From contig NZ_CP068083.1 of assembly GCF_016725325.1 (NCBI RefSeq), positions 4,650,001-4,714,000 on the forward strand: DNA of 64,000 bases. The letters run 5' to 3'. Of this stretch, positions 24,382-34,615 are shown one piece after another (within the stretch, counting starts at the first letter, position 1; each line of letters opens with the position of its first letter). A model generated the notes under the pieces. The model had not been told where the DNA came from. It did no database searches and saw only the letters and a program-made list of their open reading frames with translations. The translations under genes were made by a program, and so were the position numbers. The DNA is from Sphingobacterium spiritivorum (GTDB lineage: Bacteria; Bacteroidota; Bacteroidia; Sphingobacteriales; Sphingobacteriaceae).

Positions 24382-25526
24382 ATACTCTCTTTCATTTCAT
24401 TCTGATCCGCAGACAACAGGATCGTAAACAGACTTTCCCACGAACCTGCCGTGGGCATTTCTATATTCTTTTTAGCCAGAGGTTTCAGAAAATGACTCTC
24501 TCCGTGGATCAGACTATACATGTATTTACTTAACCGGGTATAATCCTGGGGATCGAAAAAAGCAGTTTTCTCACTTCCTGAAGCGGTTTCATACGCATAA
24601 GGAAGATCTGCCAGTAACATCGGCTTATGAAAGGCTGCAAACTCGGAAACAGGTAAACCCCATGTTTCGGCTTTGGAAGGAAAGATAAGACAGTCACACT
24701 TCTGGTAATAGTCCAGTAATATATTCTTTGTCAGAAATCCGGCAAATACCAGCGAGTCAAAACGTTCTCCCCAGTTCTTATACAACCACCGTGCGTAGGC
24801 ATTTTCATCTCCTTTGACGGTGATATACACTTTGAAATTTAAGTGCCTGTATCTGGTTCCCAATTCTTCCACTGCCCGACATATCACTTCAAAATTTTTA
24901 TGACTATTTGGGGATGCAGCATATATAAAAGAGTATTTCGGAAAAATAACTCTGCAATCTTTTGCTGTTACCTGTTCCAACGTTTTGGAAGCCGGGGGAG
25001 GAGCAACAATTATCTGTCTCTTATCCAATCCGAACAAATCTTGCATCGCTTTTCTAAACCAGTCTTGCTGTACGACAACATATCGGTTTTTCCGAATATT
25101 AAGGCCATATATATTCCGTGTAAACAGTGCAAAAAGAACAATCTTTGGTGTCCAGAACAGTTCCTTCCATTTCCATTTATAGAAGGCAAACGGACTGTGG
25201 CAATACACCGCTCTGCGCTCCGCAATCACATTTGGAGAGGTATCATGAAGCGAAAACCACAGATACACCGGAGCCAGCTGTCTGCTGATATTTTTCATGG
25301 ATACATACTCAAACCATATCCGGTTGATCCATCGTTTTTTTGGCCATTGCGTTTCTATGTATACTATACCCGGAAAATCTGCCAGTTCTCTTCTATGTAC
25401 AACAGCCACCACTTTGTATTCCCCGCTTTCGGCTAAAGCAGAGAGATACTGCAAGCAGTCCCTAAGTATTGCTAAAGTTCCTGCTTCAACCAGATTTACT
25501 GCCGATATGACGATTGTCTTCTTCAT
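24378..25526 (-). CDS. GT4-like glycosyltransferase
   Basis: 382-residue GT-B enzyme. The C-terminal half is recognisable from YAASPNSHKNFEVICRAVEEL and CLIFPSKAETWGLPVSEFAA, which includes the E-x7-E pattern. The N-terminal half (VISAVNLVEAGTLAILRDCL) has the early Gly-rich loop of this fold, though less typical than its neighbours. Overlaps both neighbouring glycosyltransferase genes by 4 bp, so three transferases are translated in a coupled chain. Confidence 0.85.
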   Translation of the reverse strand: MKKTIVISAVNLVEAGTLAILRDCLQYLSALAESGEYKVVAVVHRRELADFPGIVYIETQWPKKRWINRIWFEYVSMKNISRQLAPVYLWFSLHDTSPNVIAERRAVYCHSPFAFYKWKWKELFWTPKIVLFALFTRNIYGLNIRKNRYVVVQQDWFRKAMQDLFGLDKRQIIVAPPPASKTLEQVTAKDCRVIFPKYSFIYAASPNSHKNFEVICRAVEELGTRYRHLNFKVYITVKGDENAYARWLYKNWGERFDSLVFAGFLTKNILLDYYQKCDCLIFPSKAETWGLPVSEFAAFHKPMLLADLPYAYETASGSEKTAFFDPQDYTRLSKYMYSLIHGESHFLKPLAKKNIEMPTAGSWESLFTILLSADQNEMKESI

Positions 25527-26653
25527 TGACCTGAAAGCCCGTTAAATAAGTTCAACCATTGTTGCATAACTACTGTTTCAGAGTAGCGTTGTGACATTTC
25601 TACTGCATTTTTTCCCATCTCCCTCCGCAGATTATCGTTTTCTATCAACAGATTTATTTTTTCAGCAAAATTCCTTTCATCGTCTTCTGCTATTAAAAAT
25701 CCATTATAACCTTTTCGGATAATATCTCTTGGTCCACACTTACATGCATAAGCAATCAAGGGCAATCCGCAAGTCTGAGCTTCTGTTAAGGCCAGACCAA
25801 AACCTTCATAACGGGAAGTCATGACCAACATGGAGCTGTTCAGATATTCTTGTTCAATATTCTTGACCGGCGCACATAAATGGATGACTTCCGACAGTTT
25901 TAATTCATCAATTATCTGTTGCAAATACTCTTTTAATGGGCCTTGTCCATATATATTCAGCATCCAGTCCGGATGAACCTGATGAACCTGCTGCCATATA
26001 CGGATCAGATTGTCAAAGCCCTTTTGATAATCGTAGCGTCCGACAGCTATCACATTTTTTGTTTCCAAAAGCGCCTGTTGATCTGTCACAAAACTGTTGG
26101 CATTAGGTATAACGGTCATATGATGTATATCTCCCCAATACTCTTTGTCTTCTTGCGTGAGGACTACAAACTTATCGTACTGCTTTACAATATTTAAATC
26201 CTCTGCCGCACGAAACAGATCGATCCATTTCCATACGCCTTTTCTGTTGTATTGTATACGCTTAAACCTAGAAAAATGAATCTCCATCACTTTCTTACTG
26301 CCATCTTTAATTTTATGTAAAAAAGATCCGTCATGGTCAAACATGGATATTGCAATATCAGCATTCAGCTTTTTCAACAAAGTGCTTAATGCCTTTCTAT
26401 GCTTTCTCTGTTTTCTAAAATATGTGATCACTCTGGTCAACAGTCCTTTGTCCAGATCATCCTTATAATTTATGCCCAGATCATGCTGATCTATACGGGG
26501 ATCTAAAGTAAAGTAAGGCTTACGCCCCTTCTGATCTGTTGTAATAATACTGATGTCATATCCCTGACGTACCAGATAATTTGCTTTATTGGTCAGTACT
26601 CTTTCCATTCCTCCGGAGTTAAATGTTCCTGATATACAGTATACTATAATCAT
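25523..26653 (-). CDS. GT4 glycosyltransferase (intact paralogue of the adjacent interrupted gene)
   Basis: 376-residue GT-B enzyme with NSGGMERVLTNKANYL at residues 12-27, AVGRYDYQKGFDNLIRIW in mid-protein and YEGFGLALTEAQTCGLPLIA for the catalytic loop. It is clearly paralogous to the gene just upstream (26692-27813): YACKCGPRDII and the MxIVYCI start are shared. The pair arose by duplication, and this copy is the one without a stop codon. Transfers an unidentified sugar during exopolysaccharide assembly. Confidence 0.9.
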   Translation of the reverse strand: MIIVYCISGTFNSGGMERVLTNKANYLVRQGYDISIITTDQKGRKPYFTLDPRIDQHDLGINYKDDLDKGLLTRVITYFRKQRKHRKALSTLLKKLNADIAISMFDHDGSFLHKIKDGSKKVMEIHFSRFKRIQYNRKGVWKWIDLFRAAEDLNIVKQYDKFVVLTQEDKEYWGDIHHMTVIPNANSFVTDQQALLETKNVIAVGRYDYQKGFDNLIRIWQQVHQVHPDWMLNIYGQGPLKEYLQQIIDELKLSEVIHLCAPVKNIEQEYLNSSMLVMTSRYEGFGLALTEAQTCGLPLIAYACKCGPRDIIRKGYNGFLIAEDDERNFAEKINLLIENDNLRREMGKNAVEMSQRYSETVVMQQWLNLFNGLSGQ

Positions 26654-26691
26654 AATAGTCCGTTATTTTTCATTACATCTATATTTCCTTA

Positions 26692-27813
26692 TCAATTACT
26701 CAGTTCCTTGAATAGCGTTAACCATCTCTCCATTATGACTTTCTCTGAGAATTCTCGGGAATGAATTTTGGCCGATTTCCCCATTTTAACTCGCAGCCCC
26801 TCATCAGAGATCATTATTTTGATACGATCTGACAACACATCTGTATCTCCAACTTCTACCAAAAAGCCATTCTCGCCTTCCGTAATAATATCCCTGGGAC
26901 CACATTTACAGGCGTAGGAAATAAGAGGAACTCCACAGGCCTGTCCTTCCAGCAAGACCATACCCAGTCCTTCGTAATAGGAGCTTAGCACAACAAGGGA
27001 ACTATGGAGATAGAGATTCATAATATCCAGAGTTGAAGGCGTCAGTTCGACAGTATGGCTCAGATGCAACTCATCAATCTGTTTTTGTAGCGTTTCTCTC
27101 AAATAGCCATCACCTACTATTTTCAGTTTCCATTCAGGAAATTGCTGATGTACGCTGCTTCAGGCCTTTATCAGATCTGAATAATTCTTTTCATAGCTGT
27201 AACGCCCCACGGCAAGTACAATTTTCTGATCTAAACGGGACGATTCTACTGGTTCAAATGTATTTGCATTCGGAATAACCGTTATATTCTTCAGTTTTCC
27301 CCAAAAGGGTTTATCCTCATGGGTCAATACAACGAATTTGTCATACTTCCTGATAATCCGGATATCTATAAAATCCCGAACCTTACCTAATATTCGATTC
27401 TTTTGTCTGTTATACTGCCAGGTGAATCGGGACGAATGCGTCTCCAATACCTTACGACTGCCGTCCTTTATTGTTGGCAGAAAATAGAAATCCTTTCTAA
27501 ACATAGATATGACAATATCCGCATGTAGATCATTAAGAATTCTTTTCAATCGCTTTCTGTGTAACAGAAGATTTCTTATGAATCCCAGCCATCTTATCGG
27601 AGATGACTTCTGATCGTACTTAAAATAATTTATATTCAGATCTATATACTGTATTTTATCGGATAGCGGATAATAGGATTGGTTGTCAAGCTGATCCACG
27701 GTCACAATAAATACCTCATGCCCCTCTTCTGACAGAAAATTAGCTTTATTGGCAAGAACTCTTGTCATTCCGCCTGCATACCAGGTATTATTTATACAAT
27801 ACACTATTTTCAT
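26692..27813 (-). pseudogene. GT4 glycosyltransferase interrupted by an in-frame TGA
   Basis: Two adjacent frames (27813-27160 and 27102-26692) are in the same register and together make one full-length 373-residue GT4 protein. They are separated by a TGA at 27162-27160. The paralogue 25523-26653 reads NLIRIWQQVH at this place; here it reads DLIKA-stop-SSVHQ, so a TGG Trp codon has become TGA by one base change. Both halves are otherwise intact, including AVGRYSYEKNYSDLIKA before the stop and YEGLGMVLLEGQACGVPLIS after it. A recent nonsense mutation or a sequencing error are the leading explanations; readthrough is possible but unsupported. Confidence 0.8.
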
Positions 27814-27849
27814 TTTTTATTTTCTGTTTTAAACATTGATATTGCCGGT

Positions 27850-29193
27850 TCAGCTGAAATAGTTATACTTGCTTTCAACTGAATATGAATCTTTTGCCGT
27901 TTCATTTTCCAAACAGAATAATAAGGCATAAATCAAAAAAAGATCTGTAGAAACTTTCACCCAGATTATGAAACACAGCAACAGTAACAGTAAAAGAAAC
28001 AGATGACGACTGGGAAACTTATAACTACAGACCCAGGTATTGCAAACAAAAAACAAAGAAAAAGCTAACATCCCTGTAAGGCCACAATACAGTACAAAAC
28101 GACAATAACCGATATCTGTTCCAAAAACCCAGTTGTCAAATAATCCATATCCGATAATCCAGCCCTGTCTGTCATGCGGCCAGATCCAGGCATTCATCAG
28201 TAAATTTGTAGAACCGGTTTCCCATTCTCCCTTTTCAAACCAGTTAAAAAAACCTTCAAATCCGTACCGTAGGAGTTGTTTCATATCAGCATCATTACTG
28301 TACAGGTAAATAGCTGTCAATGCTGCGCATGCTAATATCAGAACCATTATGCCCAGAGATCTCAGCCTACTTATCTTTACCTCTGAACCAACAATTCGAG
28401 AGTCTATCAGATACAATAACAGCCCCATTGACATGCCGATGATGGTCGTTCTGGAAATGATATTGCCTACAAAACTGATAAAGAAGAACGCTCCCCAATA
28501 AAAAAAAGGCTCCCATTTATTCTTATCAGCCGAAATATCTTTAGCCAATACAGCACCTATAGCCAGCAAAACAATAGAGAATCGGGTACCTGCAGGATCA
28601 AGAGCAGCTCCTATTCCATATAAGCGTTTCACTTCATTCAGAAAGTCGGAATCAGCAATAGTTGCCTGTGAAATATATTGATCAACAATGAGCTTAACAG
28701 CATCTACATTATCGATAAGTAAGGCCAACGCACATTGTAGCACACAGGCACAAGCCAGATAAAAAACCAGCAGCTTGAACGTCACTTTTTTATGAAAGAT
28801 GCGTATAAACCAATACGTACTATACGCAGCACTAAGCCAGGTAAAAAAGGAAAGAAAATAGGTCGCGTACGTATAGTCACTTGTATAGTTATAATCTACT
28901 GCAATAAAACAAATGAGGCTAAACATTACCACAAAAAACAGCGGTGCAATCAGTTCCTTATCGATAGCAATTTCTCTGGACACAATACATCTGTAAGCAA
29001 GCACTAAAGCGCCTATGACCGCAAACCCAATCTTTGTATTGAAGCTTTTGGGCATAAAGAAATTAAAACCAAAAGGAAAAAAATAACAGCTCATGACTAT
29101 GGTGCACAGACTACCTGCCCATATAGAAACTCGTTTTGTATATAATGCCTCCATCTGACTATTTCTTTTACCGGTATAAAACGCCATATACAA
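27850..29193 (-). CDS. O-antigen polymerase/ligase-like membrane protein (Wzy-type)
   Basis: 447 residues, about eleven or twelve predicted hydrophobic helices with a long periplasmic loop around residues 300-360, the layout of Wzy/WaaL proteins. No short conserved motif exists for this fold, so assignment rests on topology and on its place between glycosyltransferase genes beside a flippase. It probably polymerises repeat units in the periplasm. Overlaps the upstream GT2 gene by 26 bp. Confidence 0.8.
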   Translation of the reverse strand: MYMAFYTGKRNSQMEALYTKRVSIWAGSLCTIVMSCYFFPFGFNFFMPKSFNTKIGFAVIGALVLAYRCIVSREIAIDKELIAPLFFVVMFSLICFIAVDYNYTSDYTYATYFLSFFTWLSAAYSTYWFIRIFHKKVTFKLLVFYLACACVLQCALALLIDNVDAVKLIVDQYISQATIADSDFLNEVKRLYGIGAALDPAGTRFSIVLLAIGAVLAKDISADKNKWEPFFYWGAFFFISFVGNIISRTTIIGMSMGLLLYLIDSRIVGSEVKISRLRSLGIMVLILACAALTAIYLYSNDADMKQLLRYGFEGFFNWFEKGEWETGSTNLLMNAWIWPHDRQGWIIGYGLFDNWVFGTDIGYCRFVLYCGLTGMLAFSLFFVCNTWVCSYKFPSRHLFLLLLLLLCFIIWVKVSTDLFLIYALLFCLENETAKDSYSVESKYNYFS

Positions 29194-30175
29194 GCCTGGT
29201 TATCAAATAGTAGTGCATCCGTAAAAACCAGTAGTGGCCTTTCACGGCAGCACTTTGCAGCAAACGGATACGCCAGGACAAACTCGGGTTAGCTGTTGCA
29301 TAAGCATTGACTTCTGAAAACCAACCTCGCCAAAGATTATAATCTGACTTTCTCCGGGAGATCAGTAAGGGAAGTTTTATATGTAACTTCAAATGGCGGA
29401 GCAGATTCTCCAAATCCGGTATATCTTTATATACACTGGCATAAAGACAAGCCTCCACTTCTTCGACATGGGTCGTGACATCAGGAATATGATCTGTTGA
29501 GGAAACCCGGGTCAGGGATTCTGCATTGGACTGGCTGTAATGATAAAGTGCACGGTTTACATAACACACCACACCGGCACAACTAAATAATCTTATCGTC
29601 ATCAACAAGTCTTCCCCCATATTCTTGCTGTCAATAAAACGAATCTGATTTTTTTCGTAAAGCGAACGTTTAACCATAAACAACCAAAGATTCCATCGCA
29701 TAGTACCGCGCAGGATTTTTTCAATAGCATCCCAGGCGGTATTGAAAGAAGGCTGATTCATCCTGCGCTCATTCTTTGTAAAACTCAGATACCAATTGCA
29801 TCCCACAATATCTGCATCAAACCTTACAGCCTCTCTGACAAGAAGTTCAATAGCATCGGCATCCAGTGTATCATCCGCATCCACAAAGTATATGTAATCA
29901 CCGGTGGCATTGTTAAGCCCCGTATTACGAGCTGTTGACACACCCTGATTTTGAGCATGGATCATATACTTTACAGATATCTGGAGGCTTTCTAGTATTT
30001 CCATATATCGGGTCAAGACGGTATCACTGCCGTCTGTACTGCAATCATTGATCAATATGATCTCCATGTACCTATACGTCTGTTTCATAATAGATTCAAA
30101 GGCGTATTGTAATGTCTTTTCAGCATTGTACACAGGAATAATAATCGATACTAAAGGGCTATACATATGTGTCAT
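29168..30175 (-). CDS. GT2 glycosyltransferase
   Basis: 335-residue GT-A enzyme. The start LVSIIIPVYNAEKTL (8-22), INDCSTDGS at 42-50 and the DXD motif VDADD at 98-102 are all present, with QNQGVSTARNTGL before it. A C-terminal helical tail of about 100 residues follows. Expected to transfer a sugar to the growing repeat unit at the inner face of the membrane. Gap of 34 bp to the previous gene. Confidence 0.92.
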   Translation of the reverse strand: MTHMYSPLVSIIIPVYNAEKTLQYAFESIMKQTYRYMEIILINDCSTDGSDTVLTRYMEILESLQISVKYMIHAQNQGVSTARNTGLNNATGDYIYFVDADDTLDADAIELLVREAVRFDADIVGCNWYLSFTKNERRMNQPSFNTAWDAIEKILRGTMRWNLWLFMVKRSLYEKNQIRFIDSKNMGEDLLMTIRLFSCAGVVCYVNRALYHYSQSNAESLTRVSSTDHIPDVTTHVEEVEACLYASVYKDIPDLENLLRHLKLHIKLPLLISRRKSDYNLWRGWFSEVNAYATANPSLSWRIRLLQSAAVKGHYWFLRMHYYLITRLVYGVLYR

Positions 30176-30209
30176 TATAATGGGGAATACGATTATATGG
30201 AATATGATT

Positions 30210-31085
30210 TCAGAATATACTTTTGATTATTTGAGAACGATATATAGTATCCTGCGTTTCTTCTTCCGTCAGCGATTCAGAAACTTCATTGACATGTTTT
30301 CCCTCCACTTTAACTTTGGAGGTTGCACCTTGTAGAAACCATTCATACTCAATATCGATATGACCGATATCGACTGCCTGCACATTCAGTTTGCTCAAAT
30401 CATAGGCTAATACTGTAGCAGAAGCTCCCAAAGCAATAAGGATCAAATCATATTGCATTGCCACTACAGACACTTCCTCCAGAATACGATCGTACAAAGA
30501 GAAAGCCTGCCTGGAAAGAGTGATGATTCGATGAACAGACTCAGCCCCTGCAAACAAATCATTTCCCATACCGAGACGACTCATATTGCCTTCGACAAGC
30601 AACACGCGCTTACCTTTCCACAATTCTTTTATCCCATCGAAAAAGACCGATACACCAGCTTTATTTTTATAATCCATGTATGGCCTTGTTATATTTGCAT
30701 TGTAATATGTGCGCTCAAAGTCTAAATAACTCAGATATCTCCTGTAGTGAAAAACCGTAAAATGTTTCCAGAACTTTCTTCCTTCTTCTCCGAAATTTTT
30801 GACACTGGACAGACCTGGGGCTAAACAAATCATACAGCTATCCATATTGCTCTTTAAAATTTCTCTCAGCCGTTGAGACAAAACCGAATCAAGATTCTGA
30901 AAACCAGAATGTTCCGTACTACTAATCATATGAAGTTCTGCATCACCAAATCTGGCAACAGATCGCTTCGACTTAATAACACTTGCCAAAGTCTCACCAT
31001 TGCTGGCAATTTTAGGAAACGGACAGACGAACCTAATTATCGGATACATCAGCAATACATATATTTTTATCAGGTAATTTTTCAT
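30210..31085 (-). CDS. GT-D fold glycosyltransferase (DUF1792-like)
   Basis: 291 residues. The N-terminal SVARFGDAELHMI (residues 42-54) contains the RFGDxE metal-binding signature of the GT-D (DUF1792) fold, and VLLVEGNMSRLGMGNDLFAGA plus LILIALGASATVLAYDLSKL match later family segments. Those enzymes add hexoses in bacterial glycoprotein or polysaccharide pathways. A short hydrophobic N-terminus (IYVLLMYPIIRFV) may associate it with the membrane. The donor is unknown. Confidence 0.82.
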   Translation of the reverse strand: MKNYLIKIYVLLMYPIIRFVCPFPKIASNGETLASVIKSKRSVARFGDAELHMISSTEHSGFQNLDSVLSQRLREILKSNMDSCMICLAPGLSSVKNFGEEGRKFWKHFTVFHYRRYLSYLDFERTYYNANITRPYMDYKNKAGVSVFFDGIKELWKGKRVLLVEGNMSRLGMGNDLFAGAESVHRIITLSRQAFSLYDRILEEVSVVAMQYDLILIALGASATVLAYDLSKLNVQAVDIGHIDIEYEWFLQGATSKVKVEGKHVNEVSESLTEEETQDTIYRSQIIKSIF

Positions 31086-31122
31086 TCTCTATATTTTAAA
31101 AATTAACATGCAGGCACTCTTT

Positions 31123-32112
31123 TCAAAAAAAGAAGCGACCTACGGTCTTGTTGAAAACTGCTAGTAAATAATAATATTTTGACCTCGCCAGAAAGTCAAA
31201 CATAAGCTGCACTTTACCTTTGCGGCTCCGGTAATTCTCATAAAATGTTTCATGAACAAGACCATGTTCACATATATCTTTAAGCTTGCCGGCCATACTT
31301 GTGATCCCTTCATTATATAAAGAAGAAATATAGCGGTGCAGATAAAATTGAATCAAATCCGACTTTGCAAATTTTAAATCCACATGATACTTATTCTCTA
31401 ATGCCGAATAGGTAGCATTTATTTGTGTCGATGCGGCAAGCAGATAACCCGAAGTAACCGCCCTTCCCGACAACTGGCCTGTTCGTCCTTGTGTATAGAT
31501 ATAACCTTCATAAGAAGAGAGTGTTATCGAGTGGATATACAACAGATATTTATTATTAAACAGCGTATCCTCTCCGCTAAAAAGATCACAATCAAATCTT
31601 AACTGCTCCCGTTTGATAATACTATTGCGGTACAACTTTCCCCAGGGATAGGTAAATCCTGAAATAACAGTGCTACTCAGACATCGGGCAATATCATCTA
31701 CAGAGTTGTAGACAGCATCGGAAAATATAGTTTTACGGTTATCCGGAAACGTTGCTGAAGAACACAAGACCAGATCTGAATCTCTCCATTTCATTAACTC
31801 TTTCAGATATTCGGCTTCAATTTTATCATCCGAATCTATAAAAGTAACATAGGAACCTGTTGCGATATCCAAGCCTGTATTTCTTGCCCGGCTTACTCCT
31901 CCGTTTGCCTGATGTATAACGCGAATACGATCATCCTTTTCCGAATATTTTAAACAGATATCTGCTGAGTTATCTTTGGAACCATCATTAACCAAAATCA
32001 GCTCAAAACTGACATAAGATTGATGGAGGATCGAATCCAGACATCGTTCCAGCGTTTCCCCGGCATTATATACAGGTACTATTAAAGAAACTTGCAGTCC
32101 TTCTTCTCTCAT
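31123..32112 (-). CDS. GT2 glycosyltransferase
   Basis: 329-residue GT-A enzyme. VSLIVPVYNAGETLERCL (8-25), VNDGSKDNS (41-49), GGVSRARNTGLDIATG (71-86) and the DXD motif IDSDD (92-96) are intact. The gene overlaps the flippase gene by 4 bp. Role: sugar addition to the lipid-linked exopolysaccharide unit; specificity not predictable. Confidence 0.92.
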   Translation of the reverse strand: MREEGLQVSLIVPVYNAGETLERCLDSILHQSYVSFELILVNDGSKDNSADICLKYSEKDDRIRVIHQANGGVSRARNTGLDIATGSYVTFIDSDDKIEAEYLKELMKWRDSDLVLCSSATFPDNRKTIFSDAVYNSVDDIARCLSSTVISGFTYPWGKLYRNSIIKREQLRFDCDLFSGEDTLFNNKYLLYIHSITLSSYEGYIYTQGRTGQLSGRAVTSGYLLAASTQINATYSALENKYHVDLKFAKSDLIQFYLHRYISSLYNEGITSMAGKLKDICEHGLVHETFYENYRSRKGKVQLMFDFLARSKYYYLLAVFNKTVGRFFF

Positions 32113-33635
32113 AAACTAAAACGCTCTTTAAACTTTTGAAAAATCAAAACCAACTTATCCTTGTCAAATTTCATAAACAAGCTCACGATAAACAGAACGC
32201 CGCCGATTAAAGATACGTTCGCAACAAAACTCAGCCAGGAGTTTATAGCGATAACATTTAAATACTTCCACAGATAAGTAAGGGCCACAAGCCATACAAA
32301 TCCCCATAAACCATTTGCTATCCGGAGCAGAAAATACCAGCGGCTTTCTCCAAGACAGTAAGAAGCATATAAAGGGGTAAAAGTAACGTGGCTCAATACC
32401 CCAGTGATCAAGGATGCTAAAGGAATGGAATAAATACCTAAATGGCTGTAGCGACATAAGATTATAACAAGGATCAGGTTAACAATGGAGATAAAGATGC
32501 CCCAAAAGGAGGCCATTCTCAGCTTGTTGGTAATTACAAATACATGATAAATCGTATCAATAGTGCAGTTGATAACCACCGGAATTAAGGTTAGTATAGA
32601 AATATAGTAAAGCGTACGATAATCTTGTCCGGGAAGCCAGAGATGAAAAAACTCTTCTCCATAAACAAAGAATACAGCCAGCGGAACCAGTACAATCAGA
32701 AAGACCGCTTTAAAAGAAAAAGATAAAATGGATTTAAACTTAATCTCATCTTTAGCCGCATATGCTTTAATAAGTTCGGGAAGAAAGACAGGAACAACAA
32801 TCCCCAGAAGAAGTTGAATGGCTGTAGGAACAAATTTTGTCAGCGACAACAGTCCCATTCCAGATGCATTAAAAAAACGGTTGGCTACCAGCAGATCCAA
32901 TTGTGTGTTAATAACATTCGACAAACTCATAACCGAATTCCATATCCCGGAACCAACCAGCAGAAATACAGCCGGCCAGGAAAACAAACTTAAACTGATA
33001 CGCACTTCGGGCAACAATCTTCTGGTGCTCCGATAGTTAACATAAAAAAAGTAGACTGCATTGATTAGAACAACAACCCCTAAAAAGTAGATCCGCGGAG
33101 TGAAAAAATAGAATAAAATTACTGTAACCAATAATTTCAGAATATTGATCACAAAATTGTAAAAAGCGATCTTATCCAGCCGATTCAAAGCAAACGCAGC
33201 TATAGAAAAAACAGAACTGGAAACATTTATAATCAGACTCAAAAAGACCAGGATAAACAGTAGCCGTACATCAGAGACTAAAGGAACCGGGATATCTAGA
33301 GCAACGTCAATAAGAAGACAGAAAACAATACTGATCAGCATGAAAAGGCCTGAAATAATAAAATTCCCAAACAGTACGGAATTAAAATAGACGTTCACTT
33401 TCTGCACATCTTTTTTCTCCAGACTCATTGTTATAAATCTGGCGGCCATAGAGTTTAATGCTGTAGTTATAATGCCAGTATACATTACGAAATTACTGGA
33501 CAACGGAAAAAAACCATAAGCATCTTTACCTAATGTTTCAACGATATAAGGGGTTAGAAAAAAAGAAACACCTACTCCTGTAAATGCACTTAATAAATTT
33601 GATATCAGATTAATAAAAAACTGCCGTTTATCCAT
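32109..33635 (-). CDS. Polysaccharide flippase (Wzx-like, MOP superfamily)
   Basis: 508 residues with about fourteen hydrophobic helices. The first segment, LISNLLSAFTGVGVSFFLTP followed by IVETLGKDAYGFFPL, is the typical opening of Wzx/PST exporters. It should move undecaprenyl-linked repeat units across the inner membrane for the Wzy-type polymerase (27850-29193). Two bases separate it from the epimerase gene. Confidence 0.9.
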   Translation of the reverse strand: MDKRQFFINLISNLLSAFTGVGVSFFLTPYIVETLGKDAYGFFPLSSNFVMYTGIITTALNSMAARFITMSLEKKDVQKVNVYFNSVLFGNFIISGLFMLISIVFCLLIDVALDIPVPLVSDVRLLFILVFLSLIINVSSSVFSIAAFALNRLDKIAFYNFVINILKLLVTVILFYFFTPRIYFLGVVVLINAVYFFYVNYRSTRRLLPEVRISLSLFSWPAVFLLVGSGIWNSVMSLSNVINTQLDLLVANRFFNASGMGLLSLTKFVPTAIQLLLGIVVPVFLPELIKAYAAKDEIKFKSILSFSFKAVFLIVLVPLAVFFVYGEEFFHLWLPGQDYRTLYYISILTLIPVVINCTIDTIYHVFVITNKLRMASFWGIFISIVNLILVIILCRYSHLGIYSIPLASLITGVLSHVTFTPLYASYCLGESRWYFLLRIANGLWGFVWLVALTYLWKYLNVIAINSWLSFVANVSLIGGVLFIVSLFMKFDKDKLVLIFQKFKERFSL

Positions 33636-33637
33636 TT

Positions 33638-34600
33638 TTAGTATTTTTCAAACTCTTCATCCAACATTCTTTTCAATCCCTCTTCCATCGTATATGGCGG
33701 TACAAAACCAGATGACATCGCCTTGGAGGAATCATATTGGGTAACAGCACAAAACTTCCGCACACGTACCGAGCTGATAGTAAGCTTTCTACGGGTCACC
33801 CAGGCCAATACATCGAAACCATATCCTCCCAACATGCCCAACCAGTAAGGAATATGTGTAGCTGGAATATTTTTATTCAGAATACGGCCTGTATGGTATA
33901 CCAGATCCTGCGTTGTAAAGTCCGGCTTATCGACATAGTTATAGACATTATAGCCCTGCTTTTTCTCCTCTGCCAGAAATCGGATAAAGGCTATAACATT
34001 TCCGATGTAGGACATAGACTTCTGATTGTTCCCCTTCCCTATCATCCTGAATTTTCCGGTAGCAATCTGATGCAACAGATGATACACGTTGCCCCGGTTT
34101 CCTTCTCCGAAAATTACTGTAGGACGTATAATATTTATATTCCAGTCCTTATGCGATGTGTACCACTCCTGCAAGACCTGCTCTGCCGCCCACTTGCTCT
34201 TTCCGTAATGATTAAAAGGAGCTGCATCAAAAGACTCATCCGGATTATTTTTGTCCAGCCCGTATATGGCTACAGAACTGGTAAAAAGGATACGTTTAAT
34301 TCCATTAGCCTGCATCGCATCCAAAATATTCTTCATCCCCTGGACATTCACATCATAATACAACGAAACAGGCGTAACATCATCCCGGTGCTCGGCTGCC
34401 AGTAAGATCACCAGGTCTGCTCCTGACAAACGGTTGCAGAGTAAAGTCCGGTTAAGCACATTTCCTACATACGTGATATCCGCATGTTTTTTACTCTCCT
34501 GCTTATCAATATTGACAAGTTCGTAAGCCGTAGTTTCTACTAAAAGATCGATCAATTGTGTTCCTACAAAACCGGAACCTCCAACTATAACTATTTTCAT
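33638..34600 (-). CDS. NAD-dependent epimerase/dehydratase (extended SDR)
   Basis: 320 residues. Rossmann loop GGSGFVGTQLI at 7-17; catalytic Tyr/Lys in HYGKSKWAAE with the preceding FTSSVAIYG Ser. It resembles the UDP-hexose epimerases paired with WecA-type initiating transferases in many surface-polysaccharide loci, and the partner gene is 15 bp upstream. The likely job is making or reducing the sugar of the first lipid-linked residue; the exact substrate is not clear. Confidence 0.87.
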   Translation of the reverse strand: MKIVIVGGSGFVGTQLIDLLVETTAYELVNIDKQESKKHADITYVGNVLNRTLLCNRLSGADLVILLAAEHRDDVTPVSLYYDVNVQGMKNILDAMQANGIKRILFTSSVAIYGLDKNNPDESFDAAPFNHYGKSKWAAEQVLQEWYTSHKDWNINIIRPTVIFGEGNRGNVYHLLHQIATGKFRMIGKGNNQKSMSYIGNVIAFIRFLAEEKKQGYNVYNYVDKPDFTTQDLVYHTGRILNKNIPATHIPYWLGMLGGYGFDVLAWVTRRKLTISSVRVRKFCAVTQYDSSKAMSSGFVPPYTMEEGLKRMLDEEFEKY

Positions 34601-34615
34601 CTCTAAATCTTTTTG

